Shown here piece by piece: positions 7,851-17,048 of a DNA stretch of 64,000 bases. The notes beneath the pieces were generated by a model. That model was given only the letters and a program-made list of their open reading frames with translations. It was not told the DNA's origin and did no database searches. The first letter of the stretch is position 1; every line of letters starts with the position of its first letter. Origin of the DNA: Bacillus sp. SA1-12 (GTDB taxonomy: Bacteria > Bacillota > Bacilli > Bacillales > Bacillaceae). Where the stretch lies: contig NZ_LATZ01000002.1 of assembly GCF_000981385.1 (NCBI RefSeq), positions 231,152 to 295,151 on the forward strand. The letters are read 5' to 3'. The position numbers and the translations under genes are program-made.

Positions 7851-7883
7851 TAAAAAGACGGTTTGCCCTTAAGCTAACCGTCT
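7851..7883 (-). terminator. Terminator-like hairpin between ykvU and stoA
   Basis: An 8-bp stem (AGACGGTT with AACCGTCT) followed on the minus strand by TTTTTATTTTTTT. It could uncouple stoA from ykvU or be read through in part. Confidence 0.7.
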
Positions 7884-7895
7884 CACCGTCCTAAT

Positions 7896-9221
7896 TTAAT
7901 AAGTAAATTTTCTTTTCATAAAATAAACACTCAATCCTAATTTATTACAAATCGTAACATAATGCATGAGCATAAGCAGCACAGCCCCCATGTTCATACC
8001 TAGAATAATTCCTTTCATATGAAGAAAATCCAATGAACCTAAGACATACATCATCCCAAATGAAATGACATGTGACCAAATCGTATGAAACAAAGCATCC
8101 TTGACAAGACCTAATCCAATTAAATAGGCCTGCATCGGGATGATAAAGAAATGAAATAAAAAATATGGCCATAATATTTTTAGATAGAACGAGGCTGAGG
8201 TTGATTCGAAAAATAAGTGTGTTAAGGGCTCAGCAAATATATAGATGGCAATTACTGAAACCGTACCATATAAAATAGTGATCATCATTGACTGTTTAAG
8301 CAAGCGAATAAGCCTTGTCATATCATTATTTGCAAATGCTTCGGATACATTAGGAATTAGCATGATCATTAAGGAATGTCCGATAAATGCGGGGAAAAAG
8401 CCGATTGACATGGCCACTCCAGCTAGCATTCCATAATGCTCAGTTGCCATGACACTAGAAAACCCGGCACTCATCAGCGCCGCTTTTACTAAAAAGGGCT
8501 GAATAGCATGTGTAAAAGAATGAAAAAGCCTTAACCCGGTTGTTGGCAAAGAGACTGAAAACAGCGCCCTTCTTACATTCCTTCCATTTATATACTTATT
8601 TGATTCTTTTCGTAATAGTTGATATTGAATAAAGTATGCTGCCACTAAATATGTACATACAAAAAGTTCACTAGCAATTAGAGTCCCTAAAGCAATGAGC
8701 AGAGCCACCTCAAGGTCGAAATTAAAGGATTGATAGACCCAAAATAAGAAGACAAGTTGAACCGCTTTTTTCAAAAAATTCGAAAATGCAATCTTTCCCA
8801 TATGTTGTACACCCATAAAGTACCCTCTTGCAAATGAGGAGAATGAAACAATAGGAATGATTAGAATGACCAACCATTTAACATGTGGGTGGTATTCCTG
8901 AAATACAGAAATTGCAGGCAAAATCAATGCTGTTGCCAACATAAAAACTATGGTTAAAATAAGTGTTAAGTGAAAGGAATGCCGGAGCATATGGTAATGT
9001 GTTTCACGATGCTTTTCTGCAATATACTTTGAAATTGAAATCGGCAGCTCTAAACTGGCAATAATCACAACGAAAAAAATAACCGGAAGGATTGTCATAT
9101 ACAATCCCATACCCTCTTCTCCAAGCTCTTTAGCTAAAATCATATTGACAAAAAATTCAAGACACTCTCCAAAAAACGCTGCTATGACAAGCAATAATGT
9201 TCCTTTAACAAATGTATTCAT
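7896..9221 (-). CDS. ykvU: SpoVB-like polysaccharide/lipid exporter YkvU
   Basis: A multi-pass (about 12-14 helices) membrane protein of the MOP/MATE flippase superfamily, related to SpoVB; YkvU is a sporulation-phase membrane protein linked to cortex synthesis. From ATG 9221 it has 441 residues, close to the B. subtilis length; AAGGGA lies 9 nt upstream. The longer frame to 9281 has no ribosome site. The sequence shows repeated hydrophobic segments and a SpoVB-like N-terminus (TFVKGTLLLVIAAFFGECLEF). Its neighbour stoA supports a role in spore envelope maturation. The exact substrate is unknown. Confidence 0.85.
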   Translation of the reverse strand: MNTFVKGTLLLVIAAFFGECLEFFVNMILAKELGEEGMGLYMTILPVIFFVVIIASLELPISISKYIAEKHRETHYHMLRHSFHLTLILTIVFMLATALILPAISVFQEYHPHVKWLVILIIPIVSFSSFARGYFMGVQHMGKIAFSNFLKKAVQLVFLFWVYQSFNFDLEVALLIALGTLIASELFVCTYLVAAYFIQYQLLRKESNKYINGRNVRRALFSVSLPTTGLRLFHSFTHAIQPFLVKAALMSAGFSSVMATEHYGMLAGVAMSIGFFPAFIGHSLMIMLIPNVSEAFANNDMTRLIRLLKQSMMITILYGTVSVIAIYIFAEPLTHLFFESTSASFYLKILWPYFLFHFFIIPMQAYLIGLGLVKDALFHTIWSHVISFGMMYVLGSLDFLHMKGIILGMNMGAVLLMLMHYVTICNKLGLSVYFMKRKFTY

Positions 9222-9322
9222 GATGTCGTCCCTTCGTTTTTTAACTAGTCCATTACTAAAGAATATGAGACAAGACATCAAATTATTATTGAATTAAGCA
9301 AGCAAGCAGAAGGCTTTTCAAG

Positions 9323-10390
9323 CTAATCGATGACACCTGTTTCGGAAATAAGAACATCTGCTTTGACTTCTACGTTTAAATCTTTAATTTTTTCTCTCCA
9401 TTTTGAAATATCGAAATCCCTTGATTTTGATCTGATATCATCACCAATCCCAAGCGGGTCAATATCTAGCTCCTTAAATTTGCCTATAAGGGCCAATGAT
9501 TCTTTTTCAATTTCATCCTTAAATGCTTTTTCAGATTTTCTTATTACATTTGGGGTAATTTTTTTCCCTGTGTACTCATTTATATATCCCTCAACATGAG
9601 CTGAAATTTCCACTTTAAGTGGATTAAGTGAGACTAATTTTAATTTTCTTGAAGATGATATACTTTTTATCCCTGCTTTCTCTTTCGAATCGGGGATATT
9701 TAATGTATACGATCCTTGTGAATATTGGTCTGCAAGAATTTTAAAGAAAAGCAATTTTTCATTGGGTATTTCTCCAACCAACTTAACATCATCAAATAAT
9801 GCTAGCCCATCTATTAAAACATCCTTTTCTTCTTTTTTAAGAATCGGTAAATATGGGTCCTGTCCCTTTGAATAATATTGAAATAAAAACAAATGCAGAT
9901 TAGACCTTGGCAAATCACGGTGCAGTTTATTATGAAGGATTAAACTTGATAAAAATCTGGAGGCTCCTTGTGTACCAAAATCCGCCTCCAGAACCTTTTT
10001 CGCTTCATCCCTTGTCACAGCCAACAAAAGCCGCTCACTGATCGTAGCATCACGTTGCAGGGTATCAACCAAATCGGTGATTCCAGATCTTGACAATTCC
10101 TCACCAAATAAAACAACTTGCAGCTTTCCCAGGACTAGAGGATCTGGTGATTTCTTTTGCATATCTGATAGTATATCCCTGCTTAATTCTGAAATTTCAT
10201 CAAGTTGGTAATCCTGTACTGGCTGGTCCTTCAAATACGTATTAGCAATCGCAGTTCCCCTAATTCTATCTTCTTCAACCTTATCAAAGCCTGTTACGGT
10301 AACAAGGTTTACATCATCAATAATTTCCTGTTCGACACAACCTATTAAAAACAACTGAAGGAGAATGACGATCGGGAACATTTTTTTCAT
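9323..10390 (-). CDS. Germinant receptor subunit C (GerC lipoprotein)
   Basis: The 355-residue C subunit of a GerA-type germinant receptor. The signal peptide ends in the lipobox LIGC, so it is anchored to the outer face of the spore inner membrane. Family features include VNLVTVTGFDK near the N-terminus and the LVLGKLQVVLFGEELSR segment. It starts 2 nt after the B subunit stop and is the last gene of the A-B-C operon. The receptor type cannot be told from sequence by eye, so no gerK/gerA symbol is given. Confidence 0.9.
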   Translation of the reverse strand: MKKMFPIVILLQLFLIGCVEQEIIDDVNLVTVTGFDKVEEDRIRGTAIANTYLKDQPVQDYQLDEISELSRDILSDMQKKSPDPLVLGKLQVVLFGEELSRSGITDLVDTLQRDATISERLLLAVTRDEAKKVLEADFGTQGASRFLSSLILHNKLHRDLPRSNLHLFLFQYYSKGQDPYLPILKKEEKDVLIDGLALFDDVKLVGEIPNEKLLFFKILADQYSQGSYTLNIPDSKEKAGIKSISSSRKLKLVSLNPLKVEISAHVEGYINEYTGKKITPNVIRKSEKAFKDEIEKESLALIGKFKELDIDPLGIGDDIRSKSRDFDISKWREKIKDLNVEVKADVLISETGVID

Positions 10391-10392
10391 TT

Positions 10393-11487
10393 TTATTTCT
10401 CCTTTGCTTTACGAATTTTACGAATAATGAACGTTAGAAAGAAGATGATTGGAATATAAACAAAGATGATATAAAAACCAACCTGACCAACTATGTCGTT
10501 GACAAGACTTATTTCTCCACGAGTTTTTGATAAATTCACAAAGATATAAGCAATGATTAATACAAAGATAAGCGAGAATTTTTGCTTAATCGCAAAGGCA
10601 TCTTTTAAACATCTGCTTGCACACCATATGGTTAAACAGACATTAGGCAATATTACAAGACTCCAATTCGCGATACCGATATATTCAAAACGCTCAACAA
10701 AAGGCAATTCGATAATTTTCCAAATGGTTAAGGTTGCCCAGACATTTTTCTCCAGCTGTTCCTCACTAAAATAGATAATGGTGACAATAGAGATAAATGT
10801 GTATATAAATGTACTAAAAGCAACAGCAATATGAGCCCACTTTTTTGAGGTATCTTTATTTTTTATAAAAGGATAATAAACTAGCAAAGCCTCAAAGCCG
10901 ATAATTGTCAGCGACATTTTCTTTGTTGACATGGCAATGTCCTTAATTGAATGATCCATTATAGGAAATAGATTTTTTATCTCCGAAAACTGAAGAGGAA
11001 ATAAAAATGTAAACAATAAATAGAGCGGAAGCACCACTCCAAAAAAACTTATCCCGGCTACAACACGAAACCCCCCGCTAATTACATAGAAAACCAAGAA
11101 TAAAAAAACAAATGAAAACACCCATACATTTAAATCCGGAAACATCCATACTTCTACGATCTCGACATATGTTCTTAAAACGGTGATCGCCATTAAAATA
11201 AAGTATAAAGATAAAAAAAAACTTAGAGAACTGCCGATCCATTTTCCAAAAAGCTCCCTATGGACTGTAACAATATTGCCATTTGACTCCTGCAAGATAC
11301 GATAAATCATCCATAATGAAATATGAACAAGGATTCCTGATATAATGACTGCAATCCAGGCATCCCGGCCAGAATCTTCCCCAATAATTCTCTGGTATCC
11401 TAATACACCTACTCCATATTGAACGGAGTGGATTAAATAAAACACTAAAAAGTGGGATACCTGGAATCGCTCTGCTATTTTTATCAT
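10393..11487 (-). CDS. Germinant receptor subunit B (GerB permease-like)
   Basis: A 364-residue membrane protein of the spore germination permease family (APC-superfamily fold, about 10 helices), the presumed germinant-binding subunit. The N-terminus (RFQVSHFLVFYLIHSVQYGVG) and the stretch IIGFEALLVYYPF are typical. GAGGTGATG lies directly before the ATG. It is translated between the A and C genes with spacings of 16 and 2 nt, consistent with one operon. Confidence 0.9.
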   Translation of the reverse strand: MIKIAERFQVSHFLVFYLIHSVQYGVGVLGYQRIIGEDSGRDAWIAVIISGILVHISLWMIYRILQESNGNIVTVHRELFGKWIGSSLSFFLSLYFILMAITVLRTYVEIVEVWMFPDLNVWVFSFVFLFLVFYVISGGFRVVAGISFFGVVLPLYLLFTFLFPLQFSEIKNLFPIMDHSIKDIAMSTKKMSLTIIGFEALLVYYPFIKNKDTSKKWAHIAVAFSTFIYTFISIVTIIYFSEEQLEKNVWATLTIWKIIELPFVERFEYIGIANWSLVILPNVCLTIWCASRCLKDAFAIKQKFSLIFVLIIAYIFVNLSKTRGEISLVNDIVGQVGFYIIFVYIPIIFFLTFIIRKIRKAKEK

Positions 11488-11503
11488 GGAATCATCACCT
11501 CAG

Positions 11504-12988
11504 TTATTCATCGATGTCTCGGTTCTTTGTCGCATTTAATTTTGAGAAGCGATTTGGTTTATTGGTTCGCAATTGTTGTGGACGCTTAGACATCAATGAA
11601 AACGGAAGCCGTATTAGGGCATCCTTCATATCAATTGTTCTTGGTGGATAAATTGGTTCTAAAAAAGGCCTTCCTAACGAAGTCAGCCTCAAAAGATGTG
11701 CCGTCATAAAACTAAAACAGATAACAATTCCTACTAAACCAAACCATTGTGCAAAAATTAAGTATGGAAACCTAAGCATCCGGATTGTATTACCCATCGC
11801 ATAAATCGGTGTAGTAAATGAAGCCAGTGCAGATAAAGCTACGATAATAAGCAAAATATTACTTGTTAAACCAGCTTCAACTGAGGCTGTTCCGATAACA
11901 ATCCCTCCAACGATACCGATTGTCTGACCAACCTTAGTTGGCAATCTTGCTCCAGCCTCTCTTAATAATTCAATGGTTAATTCCAAAAATAACGCTTCTA
12001 AGATTGGCGGTAATGGAACATCCCTCCGAGAGGAAATCAATGTATTCAATAAATCACTTGGTATTAACTCATAATGATAAGTAAGTGCTGCTACATATAC
12101 TGGTGTCACCAAAATAGAGAATGCTACGGCAAAAAGCCTGATCAACCTGAAAAAAGAGGCGGCAAGCCAATTATAAAAATAGTCATCAAAAGCTGAAAAA
12201 AACTCCACAAGAGTTGTCGGCCCAATTAATACGTGCGGCGACCCATCTACAATGATTCCTACTTTCCCCTCAGCTAAGATTGAAGCGACCCGGTCCGGCC
12301 GTTCAGTATCAAGCAGCTGAGGAAAAGGAGAATTATGATTATCTGAAATCATTTGGGTTATGAATGAGCTATCACTGATTTGGTCAAATTGAATATCTTT
12401 TATTCGCTGTAAAACTGTATGGACGTTCTCTTCATTACAAACACCTTCAACATATAATATAGCAAGCTTTGTATTTGATAGATCTCCAATTTTCATTTCA
12501 AAAATTCGAAGTTTATCATTTGTTACTCTTTTACGAATGAGATTTATATTTGACTCAATCGATTCTACGAATGCTTCTTTAGGACCGACAACACTAAATT
12601 CTACTTCTGGCAGAGAGACATCACGAGCCTTGTTAAGGGTCGCCTTCACAAGCGCGCTTGGAAGTCCATATTCGGATAGGCTAATCAATACATACCCATC
12701 GAGAAGCTTTTCTTTAATAACATCGGTATCAATCGTTATGACAATATTTTCAATCGGGATGCCTTTTTTTAATTCATCTAACGAATTCCAATTATCACTC
12801 TTTAACACGGGCATGATTGTTTGTTGAAGAGTTTGCATGTCTACCAATGTTCTTATATAAGAGACCCAGTATACGACCTGATTTGTTCGTTCTTCAAATT
12901 GAATAAAATCAGATGAAGTTCGAAACCGGGCAATCACTTTAGCTAAAGAAGGTTTGTTTTTCCCACTTTCATACTTCATTTTGTTCAT
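11504..12988 (-). CDS. Germinant receptor subunit A (GerA family)
   Basis: About 494 residues. The soluble N-terminal domain covers about residues 20-280. The C-terminal part has 4-5 membrane helices with the family stretch TKVGQTIGIVGGIVIG and LTIELLREAGARLPT; SRRDVPLPPILEALFLE is also characteristic. It should form the inner-membrane receptor with GerB and GerC and trigger ion release on germinant binding. I prefer ATG 12988 (GGTGG upstream) over GTG 13000. A sigma-G-like promoter lies upstream, fitting forespore expression. Confidence 0.9.
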   Translation of the reverse strand: MNKMKYESGKNKPSLAKVIARFRTSSDFIQFEERTNQVVYWVSYIRTLVDMQTLQQTIMPVLKSDNWNSLDELKKGIPIENIVITIDTDVIKEKLLDGYVLISLSEYGLPSALVKATLNKARDVSLPEVEFSVVGPKEAFVESIESNINLIRKRVTNDKLRIFEMKIGDLSNTKLAILYVEGVCNEENVHTVLQRIKDIQFDQISDSSFITQMISDNHNSPFPQLLDTERPDRVASILAEGKVGIIVDGSPHVLIGPTTLVEFFSAFDDYFYNWLAASFFRLIRLFAVAFSILVTPVYVAALTYHYELIPSDLLNTLISSRRDVPLPPILEALFLELTIELLREAGARLPTKVGQTIGIVGGIVIGTASVEAGLTSNILLIIVALSALASFTTPIYAMGNTIRMLRFPYLIFAQWFGLVGIVICFSFMTAHLLRLTSLGRPFLEPIYPPRTIDMKDALIRLPFSLMSKRPQQLRTNKPNRFSKLNATKNRDIDE

Positions 12989-13062
12989 GACGTCCACCAC
13001 ACGCTTTTCGTTTTCTCTGGAAATAGATCATAATTTTTCTTTCCAAGATTGGTTGTTTTTTA

Positions 13063-13091
13063 TATAATGCCACCTATGGATGGAATTATGC
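13063..13091 (-). promoter_or_regulatory. Sigma-G-like promoter of the ger operon
   Basis: On the minus strand GCATA (-35) and CATTATA (-10) are 17 bp apart, fitting the sigma-G pattern GHATR / CATWMTA. It lies about 75 bp upstream of gerA, where forespore expression is expected. Confidence 0.5.
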
Positions 13092-13149
13092 ACCATTAGA
13101 GGAAAAGCTAAATCATAATAACTAGAGCTAAAGGAAAAGAAGGATAAAG

Positions 13150-13200
13150 AAAAAAATAAGCCCAATGAACACAATATTAATAGTGTTCATAAGGCTTATT
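13150..13200 (-). terminator. Terminator of ykvT
   Basis: AATAAGCC pairs with GGCTTATT, with an inner stem ATGAACAC/GTGTTCAT, followed by a T-run on the minus strand. Confidence 0.85.
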
Positions 13201-13213
13201 TAGATTCTGTCTA

Positions 13214-13816
13214 TTATTTTGCAAAACGATGCTTTCCAATTGTAATCGTCATTTCACGTGAAGTGATCCACGTACTGGTTGATGTTTTAGGATTATAAAA
13301 ATACAAAGAACCATTTCCCATCCCACGGAAGGCTAAAGCTTCCTGAACAGCCGCTTTTGCTTCCGCTCCAGCCGGTTGGTTAATTGTGCCATTTTGTACA
13401 GGACTAAATGCATAATGGCCTTGCTCTATTTGATAAATGACACTTTTAATATCATTTGGGAACAATGGGCTATCTACACGATTTAAAACAACAGATGCAA
13501 CAGCAACCTTACCTGCATATGGCTCACCTTTTGCTTCAGCATGTACAAGACGTGCTAATAAATCTTTCTCCGCTGCAGTAATCGTATCAGGAATCGTTAA
13601 TTTTTCACCTGCATATAATAGATCTGAAGATTTCTGGTTAACAGACTTTAACGATTTTACAGATACTCCATACTTCTTTCCAATTAACCACAACGTATCA
13701 CCTGTTTGGACTTGATGTGTTGTTGCAGCATTAGCTTTTGATTCTGGCGCTGTCATCGCAGTAAGCGATAAAGCTAATGTTGAAACAGCAACAAGTTTTA
13801 AAATTGCCTTTTTCAT
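13214..13816 (-). CDS. ykvT: LysM / SleB-type cell wall hydrolase YkvT
   Basis: A secreted peptidoglycan hydrolase of 200 residues. A signal peptide (KKAILKLVAVSTLALSLTAM, cleavage near ANA-A) is followed by a LysM domain (THQVQTGDTLWLIGKKYGV to LTIPD) and then a SleB/CwlJ-type Hydrolase_2 domain (LLARLVHAEAKGEPYAGKVA, with the catalytic-type Glu in HAEAKGE). ATG 13816 follows AGGAGG; the longer frame to 13855 is not preferred. YkvT is a recognised SleB paralogue. Its position beside the germinant receptor operon suggests a spore or cell-wall role, which is inference. Confidence 0.9.
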   Translation of the reverse strand: MKKAILKLVAVSTLALSLTAMTAPESKANAATTHQVQTGDTLWLIGKKYGVSVKSLKSVNQKSSDLLYAGEKLTIPDTITAAEKDLLARLVHAEAKGEPYAGKVAVASVVLNRVDSPLFPNDIKSVIYQIEQGHYAFSPVQNGTINQPAGAEAKAAVQEALAFRGMGNGSLYFYNPKTSTSTWITSREMTITIGKHRFAK

Positions 13817-14013
13817 AATTTCGTATCCTCCTACTAGTCTCTTCAAATTTGACATTTGGAATTTGCCACATGATTTAGACTAACAGGTTTTAAGATCTAA
13901 AACATCCCTCAATATCTGGAAACGATTCCAATAGTTTATATTACTTGCTACGGTCATAAAATGCACCTTCGATTAGCAGAATTTTATTATGCGATAGTTG
14001 GATTATAGAAAAT

Positions 14014-14060
14014 AGAAAAAGAGCTTAAGAGGTTAGGAATGCCTAACTTCTTGGCTCTTG
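14014..14060 (-). terminator. Terminator overlapping the stop of the 64-aa gene
   Basis: A long stem (AAGAGC..GGTTAGGA with CCTAACTTC..GGCTCTT) followed by TTTTTCTATTTT on the minus strand. The stop codon of the gene lies inside the stem. Confidence 0.75.
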
Positions 14061-14237
14061 TAGATATTGGTAAATAACACTTCCTCCTTGTTGGGCAATT
14101 CCCCGAAAATGTTTAAAATCTTCACGATTAACAATAACATTTCGAAAAGACAAAAACTGCTCCTTTGTTACAAGGTATTCATGTAATTCACCTTCTTTAA
14201 GCTTATCTAATAGTTCGTGAATTGTTTGTTCATCCAT
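14043..14237 (-). CDS. Small 64-aa protein of unknown function
   Basis: An acidic and helical short protein (DEQTIHELLDKLKEGELHEY) with the later segment NREDFKHFRGIAQQGGSVIYQYL. ATG 14237 follows GGTGGAGG at suitable spacing; an upstream extension to 14297 is unlikely. It stands alone with a strong terminator, so it is probably a real gene. The family is not recognised. Confidence 0.65.
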   Translation of the reverse strand: MDEQTIHELLDKLKEGELHEYLVTKEQFLSFRNVIVNREDFKHFRGIAQQGGSVIYQYLQEPRS

Positions 14238-14345
14238 AGAAATACCTCCACCTGTCTTACAAAAATTCCTCCTATAGTTTACTAAAAGATAGATCAATCT
14301 GTCTAATTCTTCGAATATTTATTAAGTTTGGCAGATTTCTATTCC

Positions 14346-15197
14346 CTAATCCTGAAGCCAGCTTTTCAAATGGGAAAAGTTTCGTTTTGCATCCTGGTAT
14401 CCAAGTGAATATAATTGTTCTAGCTTCTTTTGATTCCGTTCAATTCTGCTAACTTGTATCTTTGTGGTTGGTCTTAAGACAAAGATACGGCCATTTTTCT
14501 CCTGCTCTTCAATATAGGAAAGTGTTTCATTATACATTTCATGGCGCTTCAATACCGTTTCTATAAGCTTTGGATAGTCACGATAAAAACGATTTAACAG
14601 CCAGCTAATATTTGACTTTTTCTTTATGTAAGAGCCCTCCTTTGTTAGGATCACTACATTCTTTTTGTTACCATCGCTCTCAGCTTTTTTAATAGGAATG
14701 GAATCTGCTATACCCCCATCTAATAAAAACTTCCCGCCATACTCCACAATGGGGGCAATAAAAGGTAAGGAACTGGATGCCCTAATAATCGTTAAAAGAT
14801 CCTTACCATAGTCAGCCTTGCTAAAATATTGCGGCAAACCTGAATGACAGTCAGTTGTTGTTACAACAAATTCCTCTGGCCCCTTATAAAAAGAAGCAAA
14901 GTCAAAAGGAACAATTTTATTCGGAATCTCGTCAAAAAGAAAATCCATCCCAAATAATTGACGATGTTTTATGAAATTTTGCAAGGATAAATAATTAGGA
15001 TGTGTCACATAATCAATGTTGACCTTGCGATTTCTGCCTTTTTGTCTTGACAGATAAGAGGCGCCAAAACATGCACCGGCTGATACTCCTATTACATATG
15101 GAAAATATAAGCCTTTATCCATAAAATACTCTAATACACCTGCCGTATAAATCCCCCTCATACCGCCGCCTTCAAGCACTAGCCCTGCTTCGGTCAT
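14346..15197 (-). CDS. Patatin-like phospholipase
   Basis: A 283-residue patatin-fold lipid acyl hydrolase of the RssA/YjjU branch. The oxyanion loop is EGGGMRGIYTAGVLEYF near the N-terminus. The nucleophile elbow is GVSAG (Ser about residue 42), and the catalytic Asp lies in DGGIADSIP (about residue 160). The serine-aspartate dyad is therefore complete. No signal peptide or membrane helix, so it should act at the inner face of the membrane or in the cytosol. Substrate unknown. Confidence 0.9.
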   Translation of the reverse strand: MTEAGLVLEGGGMRGIYTAGVLEYFMDKGLYFPYVIGVSAGACFGASYLSRQKGRNRKVNIDYVTHPNYLSLQNFIKHRQLFGMDFLFDEIPNKIVPFDFASFYKGPEEFVVTTTDCHSGLPQYFSKADYGKDLLTIIRASSSLPFIAPIVEYGGKFLLDGGIADSIPIKKAESDGNKKNVVILTKEGSYIKKKSNISWLLNRFYRDYPKLIETVLKRHEMYNETLSYIEEQEKNGRIFVLRPTTKIQVSRIERNQKKLEQLYSLGYQDAKRNFSHLKSWLQD

Positions 15198-15496
15198 GGA
15201 AACACCTCATTTTTCATATTCATTATTTAAATATAACATAACGACACCTTACTAAGTGTCAGATTAGCTCAACTAGTATCGATTCTTAAGATAACTTCCA
15301 TGATATGTAAAGTTTTTTCAGTTAATTAGAGTGAAAGGCTTTACTTACAAGAAGAAATAGTGTTAAATAATGCTAATAGAAGTTTTCTAGCAATAGTAAG
15401 TGCCTATGGCTCAAGGCGCAGCAAATACTTAGATTGATTAGTGTAGGACTTATAGAGAGATTCTGATCGTCGAAGAATATGTAAAGGAGCGAGGCA
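15198..15496. other. Intergenic spacer between divergent genes
   Basis: About 300 bases without a gene. It must hold the promoters of the patatin-like gene and of ykvS, but I see no clear operator, riboswitch or repeat. Confidence 0.4.
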
Positions 15497-15685
15497 ATGA
15501 AGATCGCTAAAGTAGGAAGTATTATTGAATTTAAAGAAGGCTTAACAGGTGTTGTTGAAAAGGTAAATGAAAATTCCGTAATTGTTGACTTAACTTATAT
15601 GGAAAATTTCAGAGAATTAGATCTTGATAGACGCACTGTTGTCAATCACAAAAACTATAAGATTATTAAAGATTCTTTCTCTTAA
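15497..15685 (+). CDS. ykvS: YkvS, DUF2187 family small protein
   Basis: A 62-residue basic-acidic protein with a small beta-barrel look (VGSIIEFKEGLTGVVEKVNENSVIVDLTYM), matching the DUF2187 / YkvS family (KOW-like fold). AAAGGAG precedes the ATG. It is followed by a long hairpin terminator shared with queF. No function is established for the family. Position next to queF and ykvT agrees with B. subtilis ykvS. Confidence 0.8.
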   Translation: MKIAKVGSIIEFKEGLTGVVEKVNENSVIVDLTYMENFRELDLDRRTVVNHKNYKIIKDSFS

Positions 15686-15694
15686 TATAAGACT

Positions 15695-15786
15695 AAAAAG
15701 GGTCAGTCCCACACACAAACATCACTGATAAGGAAATACATTATTTAAGTTCCTTATCAGTGATGTTTGCGGGGGTCTGACCCTTT
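15695..15786. terminator. Long hairpin of the GGGTCAG...CTGACCC family between ykvS and queF
   Basis: The outer arms AAAGGGTCAG and CTGACCCTTT enclose a 20-bp perfect inner stem (15716-15735 with 15750-15769). T/A runs at both ends make it a bidirectional terminator for the convergent genes ykvS and queF. Similar hairpins occur elsewhere in this window (see findings). Confidence 0.8.
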
Positions 15787-15800
15787 GATTTTAATGTCAC

Positions 15801-16298
15801 TTAACGATTATCAATTTTTTCAGGATACAAATCATGGTTCATTAAGCGATATGCCGCCATTTCCTCGTATTTTGTTCCTGGTTTACCATAGTTAGTGTAA
15901 GGATCAATTGAAATTCCGCCGCGTGGAGTAAATTTCCCCCATACTTCAATATAGCGGGGTTCCATTAGCTCTATGAGATCATTCATAATGATGTTCATAC
16001 AATCCTCATGAAAGTCTCCGTGATTTCGAAAGCTGAATAAATATAATTTTAATGATTTGCTTTCAACCATTTTGATATCTGGAATATAGCTGATATAAAT
16101 TGTTGCAAAGTCTGGTTGATTTGTAATCGGGCACAAAGATGTAAATTCTGGACAATTAAATTTTACAAAATAATCACGATTAGGGTGTTTATTTTCAAAG
16201 GTTTCTAAAATCTGTGGTGAATATTCAAATAGGTAATTTACTCCTTGATTCCCGAGCAATGTTACATCCTTCATTTCTTCTTGTTTTCTTCCAGCCAT
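15801..16298 (-). CDS. queF: NADPH-dependent 7-cyano-7-deazaguanine (preQ0) reductase QueF
   Basis: Reduces preQ0 to preQ1 in queuosine synthesis. The short, unimodular QueF type (165 residues from ATG 16298, GAGGGA upstream). The catalytic Cys lies in [12 protein letters not shown], the QueF motif with Glu in [21 protein letters not shown], and [15 protein letters not shown] follows. It starts 22 nt after the queE stop, so it is the last gene of queC-D-E-F under preQ1 riboswitch control. Confidence 0.97.
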   Translation of the reverse strand: MAGRKQEEMKDVTLLGNQGVNYLFEYSPQILETFENKHPNRDYFVKFNCPEFTSLCPITNQPDFATIYISYIPDIKMVESKSLKLYLFSFRNHGDFHEDCMNIIMNDLIELMEPRYIEVWGKFTPRGGISIDPYTNYGKPGTKYEEMAAYRLMNHDLYPEKIDNR

Positions 16299-16319
16299 GT
16301 CTTTCCCTCTTTTCATCAA

Positions 16320-17048
16320 TTATACGCCGCGCTTATTGCCCCACACTAATGTATGCAATTGAGGCAGCACACGAACATCATTTAAATCAGAATCAGCAAT
16401 CACTTGATCAATTAGCCATTCATATTTTTCTAATAACGACTGAACTAAACGATTTGTATCAAATGCATAAACATCTTCATTTCCCACTTGTAAATAAAAT
16501 GAGATCTCTGGATAACGTATGTGAACGCTCTTTGCAAATCTTAAATCCTCTTGATCAAATACAACAACCTTGAGACTGATAGTTTGCTTTTTATTCGCAT
16601 TTTTTAATGTATAAATGATTTCATCCAGCTTATGGAAATCAGTTCTCATACCAGAGCTTGGCGGCTTAGGAGAAATCGTTAAATCATCGATTTCCTTCAG
16701 CCACTCCTGATATTTACTGCCTTGTGTTTCAATCGCAACCTTTTTTCCATTTTCTTTAAGCAGAGTAATTAGCTCATGTAAATTTGTTAAAAGTGCAGGA
16801 TTTCCACCAGAAATTGTGACATGTGAGAAACGCCCCCCTCCTAACATCTTTAACTCTGACCAAATTTCCTCCGCTGTCATCTGCCTAATTTCATCCTTCG
16901 CAGAACCATCCCAGGTAAAGGCAGAATCACACCAGCTGCATGAATAATCACAGCCTGCTGTGCGAACAAACATCGTTTTTTGCCCTATTACCATCCCCTC
17001 ACCTTGAATGGTCGGACCGAATACTTCTAATACAGGGATTTTTTTCAC
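16320..17048 (-). CDS. queE: 7-carboxy-7-deazaguanine synthase QueE
   Basis: Radical SAM enzyme converting 6-carboxytetrahydropterin to 7-carboxy-7-deazaguanine. The cluster-binding motif CDYSCSWC (Cx3Cx2C) is in the first 40 residues, preceded by EVFGPTIQGEGMVIGQ, which is diagnostic of QueE. Length 242 residues is normal. The start overlaps the queD stop by 4 nt (ATGA), indicating translational coupling. Confidence 0.97.
   Translation of the reverse strand: MKKIPVLEVFGPTIQGEGMVIGQKTMFVRTAGCDYSCSWCDSAFTWDGSAKDEIRQMTAEEIWSELKMLGGGRFSHVTISGGNPALLTNLHELITLLKENGKKVAIETQGSKYQEWLKEIDDLTISPKPPSSGMRTDFHKLDEIIYTLKNANKKQTISLKVVVFDQEDLRFAKSVHIRYPEISFYLQVGNEDVYAFDTNRLVQSLLEKYEWLIDQVIADSDLNDVRVLPQLHTLVWGNKRGV

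Noticed and set aside
13918..13931. Catabolite-responsive element upstream of ykvT (TGGAAACGATTCCA)
   Set aside because: Palindromic and cre-like, but two defined positions deviate and it lies about 100 bp upstream without a mapped promoter.
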